Source of the DNA: Acidobacteriota bacterium
GTDB lineage: Bacteria > Actinomycetota > Acidimicrobiia > Spongiisociales > UBA5794
Assembly: GCA_022562055.1 (NCBI GenBank)
Contig: JADFQA010000023.1
Location: 1 to 52,019, forward strand
DNA: 52,019 nt
Direction of reading: 5' to 3'
Shown here: positions 25,252 to 32,652 of the stretch, piece by piece
Layout of the letters: each line of letters opens with the position of its first letter
How positions within the stretch are numbered: the stretch's first letter is position 1
Notes under the pieces: generated by a model
The model's database searches: none
Seen by the model: only the letters and a program-made list of their open reading frames with translations
What the model was told of the DNA's origin: nothing
Position numbers and translations under genes: made by a program

Positions 25252-26094
25252 CTATCGGGCCGAGATTGCACCGTAGGTTTCGGGTCGACGATCGCGGTAG
25301 AACGCCCAGTGTCGGCGCACCTTCTCGATCAGGCTCATGTCAAGGTCACGCACCACTACCTCGTCCTGAGTGTCCGATGCGGCGTCCCCGACCATTTCTC
25401 CGCGTGGGTCGACGAAGTACGACGTGCCGTAGTAGTCGGTGTTTGTAAGGTCTTCTGCACCCACACGGTTGATCGCCCCAATGAAGTACTCATTGGCGAC
25501 CGCGGCTGCAGGTTGCTCGACCTGCCAAAGATATTTCGAGTGGCCTCGAGTTGTTGCCGACGGATTGAACACGATACGGGCACCATTCAGACCGAGGGCG
25601 CGCCACCCTTCTGGAAAGTGTCTGTCGTAACAAATATACGCAGCGATTCGTCCGACCGCGGTGTCGAACACCGGGTACCCCGAGTTGCCAGGACGAAAAT
25701 AGAACTTCTCCCAGAATCCCTCGACCTGGGGAATGTGCGTCTTGCGGTAGATACCGAGAAACTCTCCGTCCGGATTGATGAAAGCAGCAGTGTTGTAGAA
25801 CGTCCCCTCATCGACCTTTTCGAAGATTGGGACTATCACAACCATGCCGGTTTCCCGAGCGACGTTCGTCATCGTCTCTATGGTTGGTCCGTCAGGGATC
25901 GCTTCGGCAGAATCAAAGTGATGAGTCTCCTGGGTGTTACAGAAATACGGTGCGTTGAAGATTTCCTGGAAACAGATGACGTTGGCGCCCTGATTGGCAG
26001 CGTCGTGAGCATATTGGACGTTCTTGTCGACCATGGAGTCGCGGTCTCCGGTCCACTCAGATTGAACTAGAGCCGCGCGTACGATTTCGCTCAT
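25252..26094 (-). CDS. Beta-ureidopropionase-like nitrilase (N-carbamoyl-beta-amino acid hydrolase)
   Basis: The 280-residue nitrilase-superfamily protein has the triad Glu44 (CFQEIFNAPYF), Lys118 (YRKTHIPQVEGFWEKFYFRPG) and Cys155 (YICYDRHFPEGWRALGLNGA). It also has the beta-alanine-synthase-like segments IVFNPSATT and EYFIGAINRVG. Such enzymes hydrolyse N-carbamoyl-beta-alanine type ureido acids. ATG 26094 is the proper start; the longer frame to 26289 runs into the divergent ygeX. It heads a leftward set with the YkoF-like and HTH genes, 20 bases apart. Next to ygeX, the likely substrate is a 3-ureido group on a 2,3-diaminopropionate skeleton (inference). The family is confused with N-carbamoylputrescine amidase, which remains an alternative. 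Confidence 0.85.
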   Translation of the reverse strand: MSEIVRAALVQSEWTGDRDSMVDKNVQYAHDAANQGANVICFQEIFNAPYFCNTQETHHFDSAEAIPDGPTIETMTNVARETGMVVIVPIFEKVDEGTFYNTAAFINPDGEFLGIYRKTHIPQVEGFWEKFYFRPGNSGYPVFDTAVGRIAAYICYDRHFPEGWRALGLNGARIVFNPSATTRGHSKYLWQVEQPAAAVANEYFIGAINRVGAEDLTNTDYYGTSYFVDPRGEMVGDAASDTQDEVVVRDLDMSLIEKVRRHWAFYRDRRPETYGAISAR

Positions 26095-26139
26095 GTGGGT
26101 ACATCCGTTCTTCTGCCGCACGGTTGCCGTGCGCTGTCG

Positions 26140-26156
26140 TTTGACAAAGTGTAAAA
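26140..26156. promoter_or_regulatory. Island operator site C
   Basis: TTTGACAAAGTGTAAAA, with flanking G and C, gives GTTTnACAnnnTGTnAAAC, fully symmetric in its arms. It lies between the divergent beta-ureidopropionase-like and ygeX genes, 46 bases upstream of the first and 70 of the second, and contains TTGACA on the ygeX-directed strand. Confidence 0.6.
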
Positions 26157-26225
26157 CTACGTTGAGAGTGTCACAAGTTTCGTTACGCCTGTGCCCTGGG
26201 CGCGGCAATCTGTGAGAGGGAACCG

Positions 26226-27368
26226 ATGCTCTTGTCGAAGAACCAGCGCGTACTCGCCGTAGTGGAATCACCGTTTGAGGCAGATCCACGAATTCTCATG
26301 TTCCACCAGCGGCTCGACGGCTACGCCGCGACCGATCTCGTTTCACTTCCCGATTTGGCCGCCGAGCTTGGCATCGGCGCGCTTTTCGTGAAACACGAGG
26401 CGGAGCGCTACGGCCTCCCCGCGTTCAAGATGCTTGGCGCATCTTGGGCCGTGTACCGGGCGGTGTGCGACCTTGCTGGTGAAGAGCCGGAGTGGGACAC
26501 GTTCGATGAACTCGCCACAATGTGGCAACCCCTGCTGCCCCTTCGGCTCGCCGCCGCAACAGACGGAAATCACGGCCGTGCGGTTGCATCCATGGCGCGC
26601 CGGATGGGGTTTTCGGCTTCGATTTGGGTGCCGATCGGCACTGCCGCGGCTCGTATATCAAGTATCGAGGCCGAGGGGGCAACGGTCACGGTTGTCGACG
26701 GGACCTACGACGATGCTGTTGCAGTCGCAGCCCTCGAGGCAGACGAGCACACACTCGTCATATCCGATACGTCGTGGGAGGGTTACCGCCTCGTACCGAC
26801 ATGGGTGATCGACGGGTACTCCACCATTTTGAGGGAGATCGACGGTCAACTGAAGGACCTCGACGTCGAGCCGGACGTTGTGTTCGTGCAACTCGGCGTC
26901 GGGGCGCTCGGAGCTGCCTTCGTCACTCACTTCAAAGCGGCCGCCGGCGGGCCGATCATCATCGGGGTGGAACCTGACGACGCAAACTGTGTCATGGCCG
27001 CCATCGACGCAAACGAGATCGTTACCGTTCCCGGACCGCACACGTCACATATGGTCGGCCTCAACTGCGGCACGGCTTCGCCGTTGGCGTTTCCGGTGCT
27101 GAGAGACGGCCTAGACGCGGTTGTCGGGATTGGTGACAGCGACGCCTTCACCGCGATGCGAGCATACGCCGATAACGGTCTCGTGTCGGGAGAGACCGGG
27201 GCGTCCGGTCTCGGCGCGTTGATGGCGCTTGCCCGAGAGGGCCGACTTGCCGAGGTTGGCATCGGCCCAGACTCGACCGTTCTTGTGATCAATACCGAGA
27301 GCGCGACCGACCCTGAAAACTACCTTCGCGTCGTAGGTAAAGCACCAGAGCAAGTTGCGGCATCGTGA
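26226..27368 (+). CDS. ygeX: 2,3-diaminopropionate ammonia-lyase (YgeX family)
   Basis: This PLP fold-type II enzyme of 380 residues has FHQRLDGYAATDLVSLPDLAAELG at the N-terminus, Lys68 in GLPAFKMLGASWA as the Schiff-base lysine, ATDGNHGRAVA as the phosphate-contacting region, SDTSWEGY and a Gly-rich GVGALGAAF. These match diaminopropionate ammonia-lyase, which converts D- or L-2,3-diaminopropionate to pyruvate and two ammonia. ATG 26226 has GAGAGGGA upstream. The stop overlaps the mocA-like start. It is divergent from the beta-ureidopropionase-like gene across operator site C. In E. coli and gut bacteria, ygeX is the terminal step of the purine/urate cluster, which supports the same role here. 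Confidence 0.9.
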   Translation: MLLSKNQRVLAVVESPFEADPRILMFHQRLDGYAATDLVSLPDLAAELGIGALFVKHEAERYGLPAFKMLGASWAVYRAVCDLAGEEPEWDTFDELATMWQPLLPLRLAAATDGNHGRAVASMARRMGFSASIWVPIGTAAARISSIEAEGATVTVVDGTYDDAVAVAALEADEHTLVISDTSWEGYRLVPTWVIDGYSTILREIDGQLKDLDVEPDVVFVQLGVGALGAAFVTHFKAAAGGPIIIGVEPDDANCVMAAIDANEIVTVPGPHTSHMVGLNCGTASPLAFPVLRDGLDAVVGIGDSDAFTAMRAYADNGLVSGETGASGLGALMALAREGRLAEVGIGPDSTVLVINTESATDPENYLRVVGKAPEQVAAS

Positions 27369-27958
27369 CTTCCACCGTCGACGTCGACGTCGCCGTTCTA
27401 GTACTCGCCGCCGGCGCCTCGACTCGGTTCGGATCTCCGAAACCGCTCGCCGACGTTGGAGGAAGGCCGCTCCTAGCCCGAGCTATTTCAGAGATACAGC
27501 AGTGGGCACCCGGCAAGGTCGTTGTCGTGCTTGGCGCCGAGGCCGACCTTGTATGCAAAGTGATACCCGATGACATCGAAATCGTTGTGTGCGCCGATTG
27601 GGAGAGCGGCATGTCGGCCTCGTTGGCTGCGGGAATCGAAGCGGTGGCTGCCGACCCGTCGATAGCGCGTTGCGCCGTGATGATGGGAGACACACTAGGT
27701 GTGACAGCCTCGGATGCGGCTCGGGTGCTGGAAGTGTCTACCATGTACCCCGACATTGTTATGCAGGCGACTTTTGAGGGCGAGCCCTCGCACCCGGTTG
27801 TGTTTCCGAGGGAGCTTTTTGACTCCTTACTGGAGCTCTCCGGTGACAGTGGGGCGCGCGACTTGCTGGCGTCTGGAAACGTGGACGTTGTCGCCGTGCC
27901 ATTGGAGGCCTCAACGCCGATTGATGTTGATACGAGGGCCGATCTACCGGACGTGTAA
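27365..27958 (+). CDS. MocA/MobA-like nucleotidyltransferase (probable molybdenum cofactor cytidylyltransferase)
   Basis: The 197-residue protein has the NTP-transferase signature LAAGASTRFGSPKPLADVGGRPLLARA (about 15-39), WESGMSASLAAGI and a C-terminal IDVDTRADL, as in MocA/YgfJ. MocA adds CMP to the molybdenum cofactor of xanthine-oxidase-family enzymes, and two such enzymes are encoded in this island. Start GTG 27365 overlaps the ygeX stop (GTGA). E. coli also keeps a mocA homologue (ygfJ) in its ygeX/ygfK cluster. Substrate nucleotide cannot be read from the sequence. Confidence 0.82.
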   Translation: MTSTVDVDVAVLVLAAGASTRFGSPKPLADVGGRPLLARAISEIQQWAPGKVVVVLGAEADLVCKVIPDDIEIVVCADWESGMSASLAAGIEAVAADPSIARCAVMMGDTLGVTASDAARVLEVSTMYPDIVMQATFEGEPSHPVVFPRELFDSLLELSGDSGARDLLASGNVDVVAVPLEASTPIDVDTRADLPDV

Positions 27959-28027
27959 CCGGCGAACCAAGGCGGGTTTCTGAGCGCCTATCCTTGCCAA
28001 CACTCTGTTGCCAACAAGCTGATTCTG

Positions 28028-29791
28028 ATGTCGCTTCTGACCGAACTAACCGATCTCGTATCCCGTGCATTCTTGTCGGACGGACTCGACGGTGCTTATG
28101 GGGATGTCGTCGTGTCTCAACGGCCAGAACTTGCCCAATTTCAGTGCAACGGTGCCCTGTCCGCTGCAAAACCGGCTGGCCGCAGTCCCCGAGAAATCGC
28201 AGACCAGGTCGCCACCAAGATCGCCGAAGACGCTCGGATCAAAGATGTTTCTGTTGCAGGTCCGGGGTTTATAAACATCGTCCTCACCGATGCAGCCATC
28301 GCTGCTAGCGCTCAGGATGTGATTGACGCTGGTGACATGGGACTTCCCGAGATCGAACCCCGTGCGATTCTGGTCGATTACGGAGGGCCGAATGTCGCAA
28401 AGCCACTCCATGTCGGGCATCTGCGCCCGGCGATTATCGGCGAGGCGGTGAAGCGCCTATTTCGGCTCCAGGGGCATAACGTCGTCGGCGACGTCCATCT
28501 TGGCGACTGGGGCACACCGATGGGGCAACTTATCAACGAAATACGAATCCGAATGCCGGATCTGCCGTACTTCGACGAGACCTTCAGCGATCCCTATCCG
28601 CAGGATTCGCCTGTCACCGTTGCGGAACTTGAGGAGATTTATCCGGCGGCGTCGCAACGGTGCAAAGACGACCCGAACGAAGCCGAGAACGCCCGGCGCG
28701 CTACGTTGGCTTTGCAAAACGGACGTCCCGGCTATCGGGCGCTGTGGCAGCATTTCCGAACGGTGTCGGTTGCGGCGATTAAGGAGAACTACGACGAGCT
28801 CGGCGTCGAGTTCGATCTTTGGTACGGCGAGTCGGACGTCAACGACCTGCTCGCCCCCCTGATAGAGCGACTGGTCGTAAATGGCTACGCCGAAGAATCC
28901 AACGGATCGCTCATCGTTCGGGTACAGACTGAGGATGACAACCGGGAAATTCCGCCGCTTATCCTCGCCAAATCAGACGGCGCGACCCTGTATTCAACGT
29001 GGGATCTCGCTACCATCGAGGACCGCATACAGACCCTCGGGATCGTCGAGATCATCTACATCGTGGACCTGCGCCAGTCGTTGCATTTTGAGCAGGTCTT
29101 TCGTGTCGCTCGTCTGGCCGGTATTGCGGGAGATGATGTCATCCTCGAACACGCCGGGAACGGGACGGTCAACGGCAGCGACGGCACTCCGCTCAAGACC
29201 CGCACCGGTGGGGTGAAAACACTGCGGTCGCTGCTTGATGAGGCGACCGAGTCGGCGATGTCTCAGATGGATGACCGCGGTCTCGCTGCCGGGTACCCCG
29301 ACGAGGAGCGGCTAGCTATTGCGCACACGGTCGGCCTCGCCGCTGTGAAGTTCGGAGACCTCTCAAATCACCGCGAGTCCAACTACACGTTCGACATGAA
29401 CAGGTTTACTTCGTTCGACGGGAAGACAGGCCCCTACCTGTTGTACGGCTCGGTGCGAATGTCGTCGCTTCTCCGGCGAGCGGGAGCTGAAGGCGTTGAC
29501 GCGGGGGGCATCGTTCCACCGACGTATCAGGCCGAGAGAACGTTGTTGTTGGTTCTCGCCCGCTTCCCCGAGGTCATCGCACGCGCCGCGTCTCTGCGTG
29601 CACCGAACCATGTGGCAGAGTACGCGTACGACGTGGTGGCCGCTTACAACCGGTTTTATGAGCAATGCCACGTCCTCACAGAGAAGGACACTGACCGGCG
29701 GGCAGGATGGGTAGGTCTGGTCGCTCATTCCAGGGCGACTCTTGGCCAGCTACTGCACGTGCTGGGTATCGAAGTTCCGGAGCGCATGTGA
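28028..29791 (+). CDS. argS: Arginyl-tRNA synthetase
   Basis: The 587-residue class I synthetase has an N-terminal Add-1-type tRNA-binding domain (to about residue 110), the HIGH-type KPLHVGHLRPAIIGEA, and the KMSK-region counterpart GTPLKTRTGGVKT. The C-terminal DALR anticodon domain contains FSTFDGKTGPYLLY-like FTSFDGKTGPYLLYGSVR and ends VLGIEVPERM. It charges tRNA-Arg in the cytoplasm. ATG 28028 has no clear ribosome site. Its stop overlaps lysA by four bases, and the argS-lysA-hom order is typical of Actinobacteria. Confidence 0.95.
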   Translation: MSLLTELTDLVSRAFLSDGLDGAYGDVVVSQRPELAQFQCNGALSAAKPAGRSPREIADQVATKIAEDARIKDVSVAGPGFINIVLTDAAIAASAQDVIDAGDMGLPEIEPRAILVDYGGPNVAKPLHVGHLRPAIIGEAVKRLFRLQGHNVVGDVHLGDWGTPMGQLINEIRIRMPDLPYFDETFSDPYPQDSPVTVAELEEIYPAASQRCKDDPNEAENARRATLALQNGRPGYRALWQHFRTVSVAAIKENYDELGVEFDLWYGESDVNDLLAPLIERLVVNGYAEESNGSLIVRVQTEDDNREIPPLILAKSDGATLYSTWDLATIEDRIQTLGIVEIIYIVDLRQSLHFEQVFRVARLAGIAGDDVILEHAGNGTVNGSDGTPLKTRTGGVKTLRSLLDEATESAMSQMDDRGLAAGYPDEERLAIAHTVGLAAVKFGDLSNHRESNYTFDMNRFTSFDGKTGPYLLYGSVRMSSLLRRAGAEGVDAGGIVPPTYQAERTLLLVLARFPEVIARAASLRAPNHVAEYAYDVVAAYNRFYEQCHVLTEKDTDRRAGWVGLVAHSRATLGQLLHVLGIEVPERM

Positions 29792-31092
29792 TTTCTTCAC
29801 CGTGGCCGGCAAGTATGGACCGAGGCGCTGACGGCCACGTCTCGATCGGGGGAGTCCGAGTCGAAGATCTACTCGCCGAGTTCGGATCGCCGCTGCTCGT
29901 GATGGACGAAACCGACTTTCGAGCACGGTGCCGCGCCTACCGTCACGCATTCTCTGGAGCGACTGTTGCGTACGCGTCCAAGGCGTGGTGCACAACGGGT
30001 GTCATCCAAATCGCGGACGAAGAAGGCCTTTGGATTGATGTTGTCTCTGGCGGGGAATTGCATGCGGTGCTGCGGGCCGGTGTTGATCCTGAGCGCATCG
30101 TGTTTCATGGCAACAACAAATCAGTCTCAGAACTTGAGCACGCGGTTGTGGTCGGTGTGGCCCGCATTGTTGTTGATTCGGTTGAGGAACTCCACAGGAT
30201 TGAAGCTATCGGTGTCGCGAATGCAAAGCCGATTGCATGCTGGTTGCGTATCACACCAGGCATCGATGCCCATACCCACGAGTACGTGCGCACAGGTCAC
30301 GATGACTCCAAATTCGGGTTCTCGGTTGCTCTGGGGCTTGCGGACGAAGCTATCGAAATCGCGTTGACTCTTGAGCACGTCGACATCGTTGGTGTGCACG
30401 CCCACATCGGGTCGCAGATATTCGGTACGGATCCGTTCGTTGCCAACGTCGACACTCTGATCGAATTGCTCGCACATTGGAAGGCCGGCCACGACTTGAC
30501 CATTGCAGAGATGAACATCGGCGGTGGCATGGCTATCCGGTACACGCACGAGGACCACCCCGTCGGTGTGCAGCGCTACGGCGACGCCGTCATCGCCGCC
30601 GTGGCCGACGCATGCGGTAGGCACCACTTCCCACGACCGACGCTATTCGTGGAACCCGGCCGCGCTCTGGTAGGTCCGACCACGCTGACGCTGTACACCG
30701 TCGGGACCGTGAAGAAGTTGCCCGGTATCCGGACGTTTGTCTCGGTCGATGGCGGTATGAGCGACAATATCCGGCCAGCCCTCTACAAGGCTGAGCACGA
30801 GGTAATAGTCGTCAACCGCCATGGATCCGAAACGGTCGTTCCGATGACGGTTGTTGGCAAACATTGCGAGAGCGGAGACCTCGTGCGTGAACGCGCTCCG
30901 CTGCCCGACGACATCACCGCAGGGGATGTTCTCGCGGTCGCCGCAACCGGTGCTTACACCGCCTCGATGGCCTCGAACTACAACTTGCTTTCAAGACCCG
31001 CCGCGGTGCTTGTCTCCGACGGTGCGGTCCGACTGCTTATGCGCAGAGAGTCCATTGATGAGATCCTCGCGAGGGACGTCTCGATCAGGTAG
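29788..31092 (+). CDS. lysA: Diaminopimelate decarboxylase
   Basis: The 434-residue PLP fold-type III enzyme has VAYASKAWC with the PLP lysine, DVVSGGELHAVL, HGNNKS, HAHIGSQI, NIGGGMAIRY, VEPGRALVGP, and the C-terminal CESGDL and AVAATGAYTASMASNYN motifs contributed across the dimer. It makes lysine from meso-diaminopimelate. I start it at GTG 29788, overlapping the argS stop (GTGA); a longer frame to 29707 lies inside argS. Confidence 0.95.
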   Translation: MISSPWPASMDRGADGHVSIGGVRVEDLLAEFGSPLLVMDETDFRARCRAYRHAFSGATVAYASKAWCTTGVIQIADEEGLWIDVVSGGELHAVLRAGVDPERIVFHGNNKSVSELEHAVVVGVARIVVDSVEELHRIEAIGVANAKPIACWLRITPGIDAHTHEYVRTGHDDSKFGFSVALGLADEAIEIALTLEHVDIVGVHAHIGSQIFGTDPFVANVDTLIELLAHWKAGHDLTIAEMNIGGGMAIRYTHEDHPVGVQRYGDAVIAAVADACGRHHFPRPTLFVEPGRALVGPTTLTLYTVGTVKKLPGIRTFVSVDGGMSDNIRPALYKAEHEVIVVNRHGSETVVPMTVVGKHCESGDLVRERAPLPDDITAGDVLAVAATGAYTASMASNYNLLSRPAAVLVSDGAVRLLMRRESIDEILARDVSIR

Positions 31093-31135
31093 ACGGTCGC
31101 CGGGTCCCGCCAGCAACGCGGTACTATCTCGGGTC

Positions 31136-32431
31136 ATGGAAACTACCGTTGGTATCGGATTACTTGGCGCTGGCATCGTCGGCGGATCGCTCGTTCGTCG
31201 GCTTGTCGACGAGAACGACGCAATCAGGGCCAAAACCGGACTCGACCTTCGTATCGTGCGCATTGCAGTTGCCGACCTTTCCAAGGAACGCGACTTCACC
31301 GTCGACGAAGGTGTCCTGACCGACGACCCGATGGCTGTGATTGAAGATGAAAAAGTCAAACTTGTTGTCGAGGTAATGGGAGGTTTGGAGCCCGCCGGCG
31401 ACCTCATTCTTGCCGCGCTGGAGGCAAGTAAGCCAGTGATCACGGCAAACAAGGAACTCATTGCGGCTCGCGGCGCCGAACTCATCGCTGTTGCAGAACG
31501 CAACGGCGTGCCGTTTCTGTTCGAGGCCGCGGTCGGCGGTGGAATCCCCATTATCCGACCCCTTTCGGAGACCCTTGCTGGTGAACAAATCGACAAGATC
31601 ATGGGAATCGTCAACGGCACAACCAACTTCATCCTGACCCGGATGAGCGAAGACGGACAAGAATTCGACCAAGCTCTGAAAGAAGCGCAGAGGCTTGGGT
31701 ACGCCGAAGCTGACCCGACAGCGGATATTTCAGGAGCTGACGCCGCAGCAAAAGCAGCCATCCTGTCCAGTCTCGCTTTTGGTGTCTGGGTTGGGCAAGA
31801 GGATGTGTATCGCGAAGGGATCGATGGTATTTCGCTTGTCGATCTGCGCCACGCCGATGAACTCGGGTTTGTCGTCAAGCTGCTCGCGGTTGCGGAGAAA
31901 ACTACCGGGGGCATCTGCACTCGAGTGCATCCCGTCATGTTGCCAAAGTCGCATCCTTTGGCCTCCATCAGGGGTTCGGGCAACGCCATATTCATCAAGG
32001 GTCCACAAATCGATGAGTTGCTGTTCGCTGGCCCTGGCGCCGGCGGCGCCCCGACTGCGACAGCAGTACTTGGCGATGTGATCGATGCTGCCCGCGAGAT
32101 TTTGGCAGGTGCTCAGGTGTCGCCCGCCATCAGATTTGGTTCGGGGGAGATTCTCGACTTCGCCGACGTCCATACTGAATGGTATGTCAGGTTGATGGTG
32201 GACGATCAGCCCGGTGTTCTCGCGTCGATTGCCCATGAGTTCGGCGCCAACGATGTCAGCATAAAGTCCGTTTGGCAGGAGGGTGAGCACGGGGAAGCAA
32301 CCCTGCTGTTGATCACCCACCGAGCGAGGGAATCTAACCAACGCGCCGCCGTTGCGGCTGTTGAGGGTCTTGAAAGTGTTCGCCGGGTAGCGACAGTAAT
32401 GCGTGTAGAAGGCGCAGACACCGGCCGATAG
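31136..32431 (+). CDS. hom: Homoserine dehydrogenase with C-terminal ACT domain
   Basis: The 431-residue enzyme has the NAD(P)-binding GIGLLGAGIVGGSLV at the N-terminus, ANKELIAARG, AAVGGGIPIIRPL, MGIVNGTTNFILTRM and YAEADPTADISGADAAAK, followed by a C-terminal ACT domain (about 355-431: YVRLMVDDQPGVLASIAHEFG) that mediates threonine feedback in homologues. ATG 31136 fits the family start; the longer frame to 30851 overlaps lysA. It converts aspartate semialdehyde to homoserine. thrC and thrB are not directly downstream; rho follows. Confidence 0.95.
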   Translation: METTVGIGLLGAGIVGGSLVRRLVDENDAIRAKTGLDLRIVRIAVADLSKERDFTVDEGVLTDDPMAVIEDEKVKLVVEVMGGLEPAGDLILAALEASKPVITANKELIAARGAELIAVAERNGVPFLFEAAVGGGIPIIRPLSETLAGEQIDKIMGIVNGTTNFILTRMSEDGQEFDQALKEAQRLGYAEADPTADISGADAAAKAAILSSLAFGVWVGQEDVYREGIDGISLVDLRHADELGFVVKLLAVAEKTTGGICTRVHPVMLPKSHPLASIRGSGNAIFIKGPQIDELLFAGPGAGGAPTATAVLGDVIDAAREILAGAQVSPAIRFGSGEILDFADVHTEWYVRLMVDDQPGVLASIAHEFGANDVSIKSVWQEGEHGEATLLLITHRARESNQRAAVAAVEGLESVRRVATVMRVEGADTGR

Positions 32432-32454
32432 GACTACACAATGGCGGAGCGTAC

Positions 32455-32482
32455 TTGCGTACCGATGCCATTGCGTTATTAT
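32455..32482 (+). promoter_or_regulatory. Candidate sigma-70-type promoter for rho
   Basis: TTGCGT (32455-32460) and TATTAT (32477-32482) are separated by 16 bases, in the 221-base gap between hom and rho. This would give a rho leader of roughly 165 bases, consistent with the autoregulated leaders known for rho in other bacteria. Confidence 0.5.
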
Positions 32483-32652
32483 CACAACCGGACCGGATAT
32501 CTCCGGCCCATCTCCCACCAACCCGCCTCGGCGTTTCTGGGTGGGCAGACCTTGAACCATCGACAGGCGACTGTGTCGCTGTCTGCAACGCGCATTTCGA
32601 TTCGGCGGCACCGGAGATGGTTTTCATTCATGCCGAAAGGGGCATTTGTCAC

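Noticed and set aside
8565-27958. tRNA-Arg as attachment site for an integrated element carrying the purine island
   Set aside because: The island lies on the 5' side of the tRNA. No copy of the tRNA 3' end was found at the far side near 27.9 kb, no integrase is present, and the island's composition resembles its surroundings.
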